In this document: one piece after another, positions 11,658 through 17,217 of the stretch | Layout of the letters: the number at the start of each line of letters is the position of its first letter | Position numbering within the stretch: position 1 is the stretch's first letter | IMG/VR virus record: IMGVR_UViG_3300001450_000317 | Location: 1 to 23,705 of that record | Reading direction: 5' to 3' (one strand) | DNA from: a virus | Length of the DNA stretch: 23,705 bases | The notes under the pieces: model-generated | What the model was told of the DNA's origin: nothing | Database searches by the model: none | The model's input: only the letters and a program-made list of their open reading frames with translations | Position numbers and translations under genes: made by a program

Positions 11658-11917
11658 TCACAGGTCCGCAGCGCAGCGCGCGCATGATGCTCCCAAGGGT
11701 CAGGGTTCTCCGAAAGGGGGATCTGATCTTTAGGAGTCGCGCAGAAGGCTCTGAGAAGCCCCACGTTGTCGTCCGGGTGACTGATACCGGCATACCCCGC
11801 TACGGCTCTCAGAAAGGCACACGGCTCACCTACCGGGTGATTAACCCGGCCACGGGAGTAGAGTTAAACCTTTCAGAGTTTGAGATCGCCGCCGAATACG
11901 ATGTCAGCGGTCCTTGA
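11654..11917 (+). CDS. small GDLI-containing protein, 87 aa, GTG start
   Basis: GTG 11654 overlaps the ATPase stop by 4 nt and has GGAGG 6 nt upstream (11643-11647). After a basic N-terminus, L-R-K-G-D-L-I-F-R-S-R aligns with the GDLV first strand, followed by H-V-V-V-R-V and L-T-Y-R-V-I-N and a final L-S-E-F-E-I-A. So a longer GDLV-like protein is coupled to the ATPase and may belong to its complex. The TGA (11915-11917) is in the first TTGACA of promoter 12. Confidence 0.8.
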   Translation: MITGPQRSARMMLPRVRVLRKGDLIFRSRAEGSEKPHVVVRVTDTGIPRYGSQKGTRLTYRVINPATGVELNLSEFEIAAEYDVSGP

Positions 11918-11969
11918 CATTTACTTAACAAACTTTCTATTGACTTTAACCCCTTTTCTATGGTATACT
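11914..11969 (+). promoter_or_regulatory. Composite promoter 12
   Basis: TTGACA 11914-11919, TTAACA 11925-11930, -35 TTGACT 11940-11945, 18-bp spacer (one longer than usual), extended -10 TGGTATACT with hexamer 11964-11969. Drives the VWA gene. Confidence 0.9.
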
Positions 11970-11994
11970 TGTAAAGTAATCAGGAGAGATACAC

Positions 11995-13293
11995 ATGTCC
12001 GATGAATCCACAAAGCCCGCCGCCCCGTTCAACTTGAACATGCACACCGCTCGCCTGCTTATGCGTGAGCCGTTCTTTGCCGCGCTCTCGCGCCGGATTG
12101 ACAAGACTGCTACAAAGTCTCTTCCGACCGCTGGCGTGCGTGTCAACCCGCATACTGCGCAGTTTGAACTTCTTTATAATCCTGACTTCATGGGTCAGTT
12201 GAAGCCAGAACATCAACTCGGTGTGTTGATGCACGAGTTTTATCACATCATCCTTGAGCACGTGACTGGTCGCAAGCCTACCGATGGTCTTGGGCGTATT
12301 GATAACATTGCAATGGACCTTGCGATCAATGGTTTGCCTGAGATGAAGGGCAAGCTGCCTTGTGAAGCTGATCCCGGTCCTGTCATGTACGATGGCGAGG
12401 GCATGAAGGGCGTTTTCCCCGGTGAAGGTCCGTTTAAGCATCTGCCTGCTGGCAAGTCTTACGAGTGGTATCTTGCTGCTCTCAAGGATATGCAGGACCA
12501 GCAGGGTGAAGGTGACGGCTCTGACGGTCAGCAGGACGGCGACGGTGAACCCGGTGAGGGCAACGGTCAGGGTCAAGGTCAGGGCGGTGATCCGTTCGGT
12601 GGTGCTGACAGCTTCGACTCACATGAGGAGTTCGGTGAGGGCGATGGCACTACTCAAGAGATCGCTAAGGAACGACTTAAAGAAGCTGTCAAGAAAGCAG
12701 CCGAGGAAGCTGAGAAATCCCGTAACTGGGGATCTGTGTCTCATGGCATGCGCTCCGACATCATGGACCGCATTCAGACTAAGGTTGACTGGCGCAAAGT
12801 TCTGCGATACTTCGTCAAAACCTCACAACGCGCTGAGAAGACCTCGACGCCTCGACGCCTTAACAAACGCTTCCCTCGTATCCACGCAGGCAAGCGCGTC
12901 CGTCGTCAAGCCAAGATCGCGATCAGTATCGATCAGTCCGGCTCTGTTGATGATCAGATGCTCTCTACATTCTTCTCGGAGCTTAACAAGCTGGCAGAAA
13001 TCGCGGAGTTCACCGTGATCCCCTTCGACACTAAGGTAGCCGAGGACAAGGTATATACTTGGAAGAAGGGCGCGAGCCGTAAGACCGAGCGCGTCTTGAC
13101 TGGCGGTACCTGCTTCGATGCTCCAACGCGCTACGTCAATAAGCACAAGTTTGACGGGCACATCGTCTTGACCGACCTTTGCGCGCCCAAGCCCATTAAC
13201 AGCAAGTGCCAGCGCATGTGGATGACCACTAAGGCGCACGCCGCTCGCCCATACTTTCAAACCAATGAACGCATCATAGCCATCGACGCTTGA
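11995..13293 (+). CDS. HExxH + VWA protein (COG3864/DUF2201 type), 432 aa
   Basis: ATG 11995, SD CAGGAGAG. N-terminal metallopeptidase-like domain with H-E-F-Y-H at 80-84 (HExxH) inside L-G-V-L-M-H-E-F-Y-H-I-I-L-E-H, followed by N-x-A-x-D-L-A-I-N (103-112), which matches the DUF2201_N type. Residues 168-222 are a Gly/Asp/Gln-rich low-complexity linker, then a charged helix (223-242). The C-terminal VWA-like domain has D-Q-S-G-S at 313-317 (MIDAS D-x-S-x-S), a T-G-G-T Thr near 370 and V-L-T-D-L for the MIDAS Asp. Bacterial COG3864 proteins sit beside MoxR-type ATPases, as this one does (10575). The linker repeats may be polymorphic. TGA lies in the first TTGACA of promoter 13. Confidence 0.92.
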   Translation: MSDESTKPAAPFNLNMHTARLLMREPFFAALSRRIDKTATKSLPTAGVRVNPHTAQFELLYNPDFMGQLKPEHQLGVLMHEFYHIILEHVTGRKPTDGLGRIDNIAMDLAINGLPEMKGKLPCEADPGPVMYDGEGMKGVFPGEGPFKHLPAGKSYEWYLAALKDMQDQQGEGDGSDGQQDGDGEPGEGNGQGQGQGGDPFGGADSFDSHEEFGEGDGTTQEIAKERLKEAVKKAAEEAEKSRNWGSVSHGMRSDIMDRIQTKVDWRKVLRYFVKTSQRAEKTSTPRRLNKRFPRIHAGKRVRRQAKIAISIDQSGSVDDQMLSTFFSELNKLAEIAEFTVIPFDTKVAEDKVYTWKKGASRKTERVLTGGTCFDAPTRYVNKHKFDGHIVLTDLCAPKPINSKCQRMWMTTKAHAARPYFQTNERIIAIDA

Positions 13294-13344
13294 CATTCAC
13301 TTGACAACTTTGTTGTTGACTTTCACCTGTTTTTAGTGTATAAT
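13290..13344 (+). promoter_or_regulatory. Composite promoter 13
   Basis: TTGACA 13290-13295, TTGACA 13301-13306, -35 TTGACT 13316-13321, 17-bp spacer, -10 TATAAT 13339-13344. The best consensus promoter in the window. Drives 13374. Confidence 0.95.
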
Positions 13345-13373
13345 GATAGCATATCAAGTAAGGAGATATATCC

Positions 13374-13679
13374 ATGAAGTTTTACGTTTCTCGCACTCAC
13401 GTTTTTATCAATGATTCCGGCAAGGTTGACGGCTATGAAACCGTCTTGACCAAGCCAGATAGTCACAAGCCTACCCGCGAGATGCTTCGTCGAATGAAGG
13501 CACTCGGTATTCCAAACTTGCACATCTGCGAGCATCCTACCAACTCTCGTCGGTGGGGTCAGCTTGATCGCGCTCAAACCAAGCGCACAAAGACCCGCGC
13601 CATGACCATGGCTGATGTTGCTGGTGATCTCGCCGAGCTTGAGAAAGAAGCGGCCGAGAAAGAAGCAAACAACTCTTAA
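13374..13679 (+). CDS. hypothetical basic protein, 101 aa
   Basis: ATG 13374 after AAGGAG. The N-terminal half is strand-rich (K-F-Y-V-S-R-T-H-V-F-I-N, Y-E-T-V-L-T), then a basic helix (T-R-E-M-L-R-R-M-K-A-L-G), a T-K-R-T-K-T-R basic stretch and a C-terminal charged coiled-coil-like helix (D-L-A-E-L-E-K-E-A-A-E-K-E-A). Highly expressed by promoter strength. No family recognised. TAA stop (13677-13679) is part of TTAACA in promoter 14. Confidence 0.82.
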   Translation: MKFYVSRTHVFINDSGKVDGYETVLTKPDSHKPTREMLRRMKALGIPNLHICEHPTNSRRWGQLDRAQTKRTKTRAMTMADVAGDLAELEKEAAEKEANNS

Positions 13680-13729
13680 CATTCTCTTTACATAAAACTC
13701 TTGACCTTTAAGGTTATTTCTGGTATACT
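13676..13729 (+). promoter_or_regulatory. Composite promoter 14
   Basis: TTAACA 13676-13681, TTTACA 13687-13692, -35 TTGACC 13701-13706 (14 bp on), 17-bp spacer, extended -10 TGGTATACT with hexamer 13724-13729. Drives 13760 and the downstream GDLV/ferredoxin genes. Here the stop in the hexamer is TAA, matching the TTAACA variant. Confidence 0.9.
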
Positions 13730-13759
13730 TACTGTGTAAGTGAGTAAAGGAGCTTTCAC

Positions 13760-14569
13760 ATGCCTCGCCGTACCTATCGCCATCGTCTTCAAGACCTCGT
13801 TGCTAACCCTGCGATCTCAGGTCGTGACAAGTCTTTCGCGGAGTCTCTCTTAGGCTATTATGAGCGCAAGGGGTCTTTGACCTCTGGGCGCGCCGGCTGG
13901 GTCCGCACGCTTGAGGACCGCTACAGCGCCGACAAGCTGGCTGTTAACGCTGCCAAGGGTGCGAGCATGCTGGAGCGCCTGAACGCCGTTTGTGAGCGTA
14001 CCGCAGAGGCTTCATGGGCGCGCGGCTTCATCAACTCCCTGCAAGGTCAGATCATGACTGGTAAGCAGTTGTCCGAGAAGCAGATCCAGACTCTTTCAAA
14101 GATCGAGGGTGAGCATGATGACACAGCAATGTCCGCGCGCGCCTCGTTCGCCGCTGACTACACAGCCGATAAGGATGGCATGCGCTCCGACGCAGTTGTA
14201 TGCGCGCACTACTATCGTGCGGCTGGATACTTCCACGCGCTCGCTTCTCAGATCATCGAGAGCCCTGCCTTTGTGCCGGGTGTTGGAGAGTTTAACAAGA
14301 TGACAAAGAATAAGTATGCTCAGAAGGTATTGCGTGAGCACCACGCAGAAGCCAAATACCCTATAGGCTCTTACGTACTCCCACGCGCCGCTCACCGCTC
14401 CCTGAAGCTCAGGATAGGTAACAAGCCTTGTATCGTCGTGGAAGCCAACGCAGCCCCTGTGACGAGCGCGGCAAAGGGGTCCAAGATATACAAGCTGCTA
14501 CCCATCGGTCGCGCTGAGACTGTTCTAGTTGAGGAACGCCAGATCATGAAGGCGAGGAAGGTAAAATAA
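13760..14569 (+). CDS. hypothetical protein, 269 aa
   Basis: ATG 13760 after AAAGGAG. The first 130 residues are helical and basic (R-R-T-Y-R-H-R-L-Q-D-L-V; S-F-A-E-S-L-L-G-Y-Y-E-R-K-G; W-V-R-T-L-E-D-R-Y). The G-R-A-G-W-V-R-T-L-E-x-R-Y segment and a later S-E-K-Q-I-Q-T-L-S-K-I-E repeat a helix-turn-helix-like layout that I have seen in phage hypotheticals built on K-[QL]-[IL]-x-x-L-x-K-I. The C-terminal part (about 195-265) is a strand-rich domain: P-I-G-S-Y-V-L, C-I-V-V-E-A-N, Y-K-L-L-P-I-G, T-V-L-V-E-E-R. Function unknown. The stop overlaps the next ATG by 1 nt (TAATG). Confidence 0.84.
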   Translation: MPRRTYRHRLQDLVANPAISGRDKSFAESLLGYYERKGSLTSGRAGWVRTLEDRYSADKLAVNAAKGASMLERLNAVCERTAEASWARGFINSLQGQIMTGKQLSEKQIQTLSKIEGEHDDTAMSARASFAADYTADKDGMRSDAVVCAHYYRAAGYFHALASQIIESPAFVPGVGEFNKMTKNKYAQKVLREHHAEAKYPIGSYVLPRAAHRSLKLRIGNKPCIVVEANAAPVTSAAKGSKIYKLLPIGRAETVLVEERQIMKARKVK

Positions 14570-14748
14570 TGAAAGTCGGTAACCTCGTAAGCGTGAAGCG
14601 CACACACGGCCGCGATCCCGTGGTCGGTCTTATCATCGCGATCAAAGAAGATGATCACAATCGTACCATTCTTATACAGTCTATTAAAAGTGATTATAGA
14701 ATGTACGCGCACCCTACTGATGTTGAGGTGCTTAGTGACTGTGGGTGA
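14569..14748 (+). CDS. GDLV-family (MKVGNLV) small protein, 59 aa
   Basis: ATG 14569, one base inside the previous stop; SD AGGAAGG. Strands: V-G-N-L-V-S-V, V-V-G-L-I-I-A-I, T-I-L-I-Q-S, V-E-V-L-S. First of three family members in tandem; its last codons (S-D-C-G, stop) are the first 14 nt of the next gene. Confidence 0.82.
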   Translation: MKVGNLVSVKRTHGRDPVVGLIIAIKEDDHNRTILIQSIKSDYRMYAHPTDVEVLSDCG

Positions 14749-14914
14749 TTTAGTTAAAGTTATAATGCAATGGGGTCAGCCTCCCATCACGGGAATCATC
14801 ATTAAGAAATGGCATGATCGGGCGCAGTGGGTCTATGAGGTTCGCAATGTTAAAAGCGGATTGAAGACCCACGCCGCAGAATCAGATATGGAGTTGATTA
14901 GTGAGAGTAGGTGA
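14735..14914 (+). CDS. GDLV-family small protein, 59 aa, GTG start
   Basis: GTG 14735 (M-T-V-G-D-L-V-K-V), exactly 14 nt inside the previous gene, SD GAGGTG from the upstream V-E-V-L codons. Strands: V-G-D-L-V-K-V, T-G-I-I-I-K-K, W-V-Y-E-V-R-N-V, M-E-L-I-S-E-S-R. No ATG fits the family alignment. Confidence 0.82.
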   Translation: MTVGDLVKVIMQWGQPPITGIIIKKWHDRAQWVYEVRNVKSGLKTHAAESDMELISESR

Positions 14915-15065
14915 TTTAGTTAGGTATCCCGGTTGGGATGAGGTCGGCGTGATTGTACGTGAGATCCCCGGCACCGAACGGCGTAAGGTTGTGCATTGGT
15001 CGGTGTCTGGTATGGCGAGTCATACCGAGAAAGATTTGAAGGTGGTAAGCAATGGCAGATCCTAA
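14901..15065 (+). CDS. GDLV-family small protein, 54 aa, GTG start
   Basis: GTG 14901 ((M)RVGDLVRY), 14 nt inside the previous gene. Strands: V-G-D-L-V-R-Y, V-G-V-I-V-R-E, K-V-V-H-W-S, D-L-K-V-V-S. The L-K-V-V codons (TTGAAGGTGGTA) are the SD of the ferredoxin gene, and N-G-R-S plus stop overlap its first 14 nt, so even a non-family gene has been fitted to the same junction. Confidence 0.82.
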   Translation: MRVGDLVRYPGWDEVGVIVREIPGTERRKVVHWSVSGMASHTEKDLKVVSNGRS

Positions 15066-15315
15066 AGAGAAGTTTGAGGATAACAATACAGACGTTGTTG
15101 AGTTTAATGATAAGAAGGTATCATTTTATGTTGATTCAACCTGTATTATTTGCAACGTCTGTTTATATGAAGCCCCTAACAACTTTCGCGAGAGTGATGA
15201 CGCAACTCATGACCTCGTATACAAACAACCGGAAACCGAGGAAGAACTTGCTGAATGCTATGAAGCAATGGACGCCTGTCCGGTTGAAGCAATCGGCGAC
15301 GATGGAGTAGAATGA
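15052..15315 (+). CDS. 4Fe-4S ferredoxin, 87 aa
   Basis: ATG 15052, SD AAGGTGG. Cys31-x2-Cys34-x2-Cys37 and Cys76-Pro form a single-cluster 4Fe-4S ferredoxin, with the family landmarks Y-V-D-S-T-C-I-I-C, A-P-N-N-F after the third Cys, V-Y-K-Q-P-E-T-E-E-E and C-P-V-E-A-I-G-D-D-G. It is a soluble electron carrier. An extra Cys69 is not a ligand in the usual fold. From memory, the N-A-P-N-N-F and V-Y-K-Q-P-E-T patterns are closest to ferredoxins of Verrucomicrobia/Bacteroidetes-type bacteria. Cyanophage ferredoxins are the unrelated 2Fe-2S plant type. Likely an auxiliary metabolic gene; its partner reductase is not in the window. Next gene overlaps by 4 nt. Confidence 0.93.
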   Translation: MADPKEKFEDNNTDVVEFNDKKVSFYVDSTCIICNVCLYEAPNNFRESDDATHDLVYKQPETEEELAECYEAMDACPVEAIGDDGVE

Positions 15316-15455
15316 TGTCGAGACTTATACATAATATATTAATCATTGCAGGTATTATCTATCTGTATGAGAATAGAGCCATGTGGGTACCAGAGTTAGT
15401 TAATGTTACTAATACTGTTATAAGCACTGTGGGTAGTACTGTACAAAGCATTTAG
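15312..15455 (+). CDS. small membrane peptide, 47 aa
   Basis: ATG 15312 (ATGATG; 15315 is the alternative) overlapping the ferredoxin stop. A hydrophobic helix near residues 5-19 (L-I-H-N-I-L-I-I-A-G-I-I-Y-L-Y) and a Thr/Val-rich tail. Last gene of the promoter-14 operon before the non-coding region. It could anchor the ferredoxin or be independent; unknown. Confidence 0.65.
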   Translation: MMSRLIHNILIIAGIIYLYENRAMWVPELVNVTNTVISTVGSTVQSI

Positions 15456-15542
15456 TTAAAGTGTAGTGTGGTGGATCAATGTGGTTTGTAGTGGGATAAT
15501 GTGTTAGCATGTGTTTATAATATGTTTTATAACTGCACTTCA

Positions 15543-15741
15543 CATGCGGTGGGGCTTTATACCTATACGCACACACACTGTCAAGCACATTTATTTTGAC
15601 ATTCTTTTGACATGCCGCCCACAATGCGCGACACATGCGACAGCATGCGGACGATAGTGCCCGTGTAACCTGCGTTATGCTCGGGTGTATACACTCACAT
15701 GCGGCGGGGGTGCGTTAAACTATTTGTAGGTTTGCATGCGA
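15543..15741 (+). repeat. CATGCG iterated short repeat cluster
   Basis: Six close copies of CATGC[GC][GA] in 199 bp (15543, 15611, 15634, 15644, 15698, 15735), two more at 15833 and 15911. Spacing is irregular, so it is not a CRISPR or classic tandem iteron; it may be a set of binding sites. Confidence 0.6.
15596..15612 (+). repeat. TTGACA direct pair, 11-bp period, no promoter attached
   Basis: TTGACA 15596-15601 and 15607-15612, the same pair as in the composite promoters, but no -35 at +15 and no -10 follows. A TGTCAA lies about 18 bp upstream in the opposite orientation. Confidence 0.7.
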
Positions 15742-15911
15742 GGGCAAAACTAATTAAAGTATTATAATCATTAAACAATATCTGTATCATTCTCATGTTA
15801 CAAATGTGACACCGCCTGCCGCGTGTTGTATGCATGCCGATGATACATTAAATAGAATGTCTAACAATACTAGTAACTTAGTTAACGTTTGGCTTAAAGG
15901 GAGAGGAATAC

Positions 15912-16085
15912 ATGCGACAGATACGTAACCGGTTGCGAGAAAAGTATCCGAGATCATATAAAATAATATCTAAATCGACAGACATTGCATTCCATGTAAG
16001 CTATTGGGGTATGTGTACAGCTGCATTATATGTATACATGTTACAGTATAGTGTGACTGGATGTGATGGAAGTATTGACAAGTAA
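15912..16085 (+). CDS. small membrane-type peptide, 57 aa
   Basis: ATG 15912 with a strong SD (GGGAGAGG). The product has a very basic N-terminus (M-R-Q-I-R-N-R-L-R-E-K-Y-P-R-S-Y-K) and a hydrophobic segment near 27-46 (F-H-V-S-Y-W-G-M-C-T-A-A-L-Y-V-Y-M-L), so probably an N-in membrane peptide. It lies alone within the non-coding region, and its start codon overlaps a CATGCG word. The TTGACA at 16075-16080 is in its last codons. Confidence 0.68.
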   Translation: MRQIRNRLREKYPRSYKIISKSTDIAFHVSYWGMCTAALYVYMLQYSVTGCDGSIDK

Positions 16086-16148
16086 TTGACAGTCACTGTG
16101 TCTGACACTGTTTTGACGTTTATTTAACTGCTGTCAAAATGCTGTCAA
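16075..16148 (+). repeat. Convergent array of 11-bp-phased TTGACA pairs
   Basis: Forward: TTGACA 16075 and 16086 (11 bp), CTGACA 16102 and TTGACG 16113 (11 bp). Reverse: TGTCAA 16132 and 16143 (11 bp), which read TTGACA on the minus strand. No -10 box at promoter spacing on either strand. It looks like a cluster of the same binding site used in the composite promoters. Confidence 0.72.
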
Positions 16149-16336
16149 AGACGGGGGGGTCCCCCTCCCCCCTACCCGGAATGTATGTCTCGGCCGATAG
16201 GCGGTCAGCGATGGCAGACTAAGTACCTTCTCGATATGGCTGAGAAATTTTCTGAGATTATGATTTAAAAAACACCGCCTAAAAATTTCCAGATTAGCCC
16301 GGTACGCAAATTGCCCGTGACGCGTCTATATACTTT
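16086..16336 (+). other. 251-bp non-coding region with repeats and foldable DNA
   Basis: No gene seen. Besides the TTGACA array it has a G7-T-C5-T-C6 tract (16153-16172) and the inverted repeat AGGCGGT (16199-16205) / ACCGCCT (16274-16280) that would close a 68-nt loop holding a smaller palindrome (AGAAATTTTCT). It marks the boundary between the promoter-rich left part and the rest. Confidence 0.6.
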
Positions 16337-16684
16337 ATGGGTAGTAAGAGGGCAGAAAACCCATTAGGCGCAGCTGTGGGCGCGTATAGTGGGTCTATAG
16401 ATACATTTCAGTCACCGCGGTGGACGCGTGGGCTTAGCCGCCGCTTCGAGTTGGGAGACTTGGTGACACTTGCACCAGAGTTTCGGTATTCAATAACCAA
16501 ACCGGTTGGCGTCGACTTTGGACGTTACGTGGGCATTGTTGTAGAAACATACGCGAATCGTGAGTATATGGTGATATGGACAAACCACCCGTTGGTAATT
16601 AGTAAATTTAAAACAGGATTGTTCAATGGTGATCATTTGTTGTTGGTAGAAAACGCGGATAAAACGCTTATGGGGTCACGATGA
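16337..16684 (+). CDS. GDLV-containing protein, 115 aa
   Basis: ATG 16337 has no SD and sits just after TATATAC; a leaderless or shorter form cannot be excluded. An N-terminal Gly/Arg-rich extension (1-36) is followed by F-E-L-G-D-L-V-T-L, Y-V-G-I-V-V-E-T-Y, Y-M-V-I-W, and H-L-L-L-V-E: the GDLV barrel with larger loops. Four-nt overlap with the next gene. Confidence 0.72.
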   Translation: MGSKRAENPLGAAVGAYSGSIDTFQSPRWTRGLSRRFELGDLVTLAPEFRYSITKPVGVDFGRYVGIVVETYANREYMVIWTNHPLVISKFKTGLFNGDHLLLVENADKTLMGSR

Positions 16685-16929
16685 ACGAGGATGCGCGTCA
16701 CCCTGTAGACTTCGTTGTTGGCGACTTGGTGTACTATACCGGTAGTACCAATGCCAACCCGTACGGATTCCCGTATACATACTCATCAGATAAAAAACGT
16801 GTCAAGCGTGTGGGTATTGTCGTTAAAATTAACACCACCGCTTTTCATACCTACAGTGTATATTGGTTAAAAGACGAATTAGCGTCGAATCATGTTGCAA
16901 ATCATCTCGAACTGGTGTATAATGTATAG
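16681..16929 (+). CDS. GDLV-containing protein, 82 aa
   Basis: ATG 16681 (ATGA overlap). Strands: F-V-V-G-D-L-V-Y-Y, V-G-I-V-V-K-I, Y-S-V-Y-W-L-K-D, H-L-E-L-V-Y. Loop lengths match 16337, so the two are probably a recent tandem duplication within the family, though sequence has diverged. No SD of its own; coupled. Confidence 0.78.
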   Translation: MNEDARHPVDFVVGDLVYYTGSTNANPYGFPYTYSSDKKRVKRVGIVVKINTTAFHTYSVYWLKDELASNHVANHLELVYNV

Positions 16930-16946
16930 TATAGACTATTTACAGT

Positions 16947-17216
16947 ATGCACGTTTCCAAGGACATTGTTATAACTCTCATTAACGAGAATCTTTCGTCA
17001 ACCGATAAATCTGATATAAAGAAGATGATCGGTACGGAATTGGATAAGCGTATCAAGAGTGAACTTAAAAAGATTCTTGCGGATGAGCTTGCGACTGCTC
17101 TTAAGTCTAAAGACACAAAGGCGGATATTGGCGAAGTTGCCAAGAAGGTCATCAAGAAATTGTACAAAGACCTTTCTTTCCACCATCCATATATCATCGA
17201 TCGCATTAAGGTATAA
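16947..17216 (+). CDS. conserved helical phage protein, 89 aa
   Basis: ATG 16947. All helical: M-H-V-S-K-D-I-V-I-T-L-I-N-E-N-L, S-D-I-K-K-M-I, L-D-K-R-I-K-S-E-L-K-K-I-L, I-G-E-V-A-K-K-V-I-K-K-L-Y-K-D-L and the end H-P-Y-I-I-D-R-I-K-V. I recall very similar small proteins in T4-like marine phages, where their role is unknown. No clear SD. The next gene starts 1 nt after its stop. Confidence 0.82.
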   Translation: MHVSKDIVITLINENLSSTDKSDIKKMIGTELDKRIKSELKKILADELATALKSKDTKADIGEVAKKVIKKLYKDLSFHHPYIIDRIKV

Positions 17217-17217
17217 A

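Larger units (their letters stand above)
15456..15911 (+). other. 456-bp non-coding region with iterated CATGCG words
   Basis: I see no convincing gene. CATGCG/CATGCC words recur at 15543, 15611, 15634, 15644, 15698, 15735, 15833 and 15911; a 14-mer CACATGCGG[T/C]GGGG occurs at 15541 and 15696, and CATGCGACAG at 15634 and 15911. It also holds a phased TTGACA pair (15596, 15607), TGTCAA just upstream facing it, the palindrome GTGTATACAC (15685-15694) and a TATAAT at 15763 with no good -35. Base composition is unlike coding DNA. Confidence 0.7.

Noticed and set aside
11980-13296. Antisense open frames opposite the VWA protein
   Set aside because: Same reason: shadow frames of a well-supported gene.
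15596-15650. Promoter at the orphan TTGACA pair
   Set aside because: The position 15 bp on reads CAATGC and there is no -10 at the expected place.
15543-15920. CATGCG repeats as a CRISPR array
   Set aside because: Units are only 6-10 bp and unevenly spaced; no constant repeat/spacer lengths and no cas genes.
16075-16130. Promoter in the convergent TTGACA array
   Set aside because: No -35/-10 combination at the spacing seen in the 14 real promoters on either strand.
16300-16336. T4-type late promoter (TATAAATA) before 16337
   Set aside because: Only TATATAC-like sequence is present, and no shared late motif was found before the other genes of this part.
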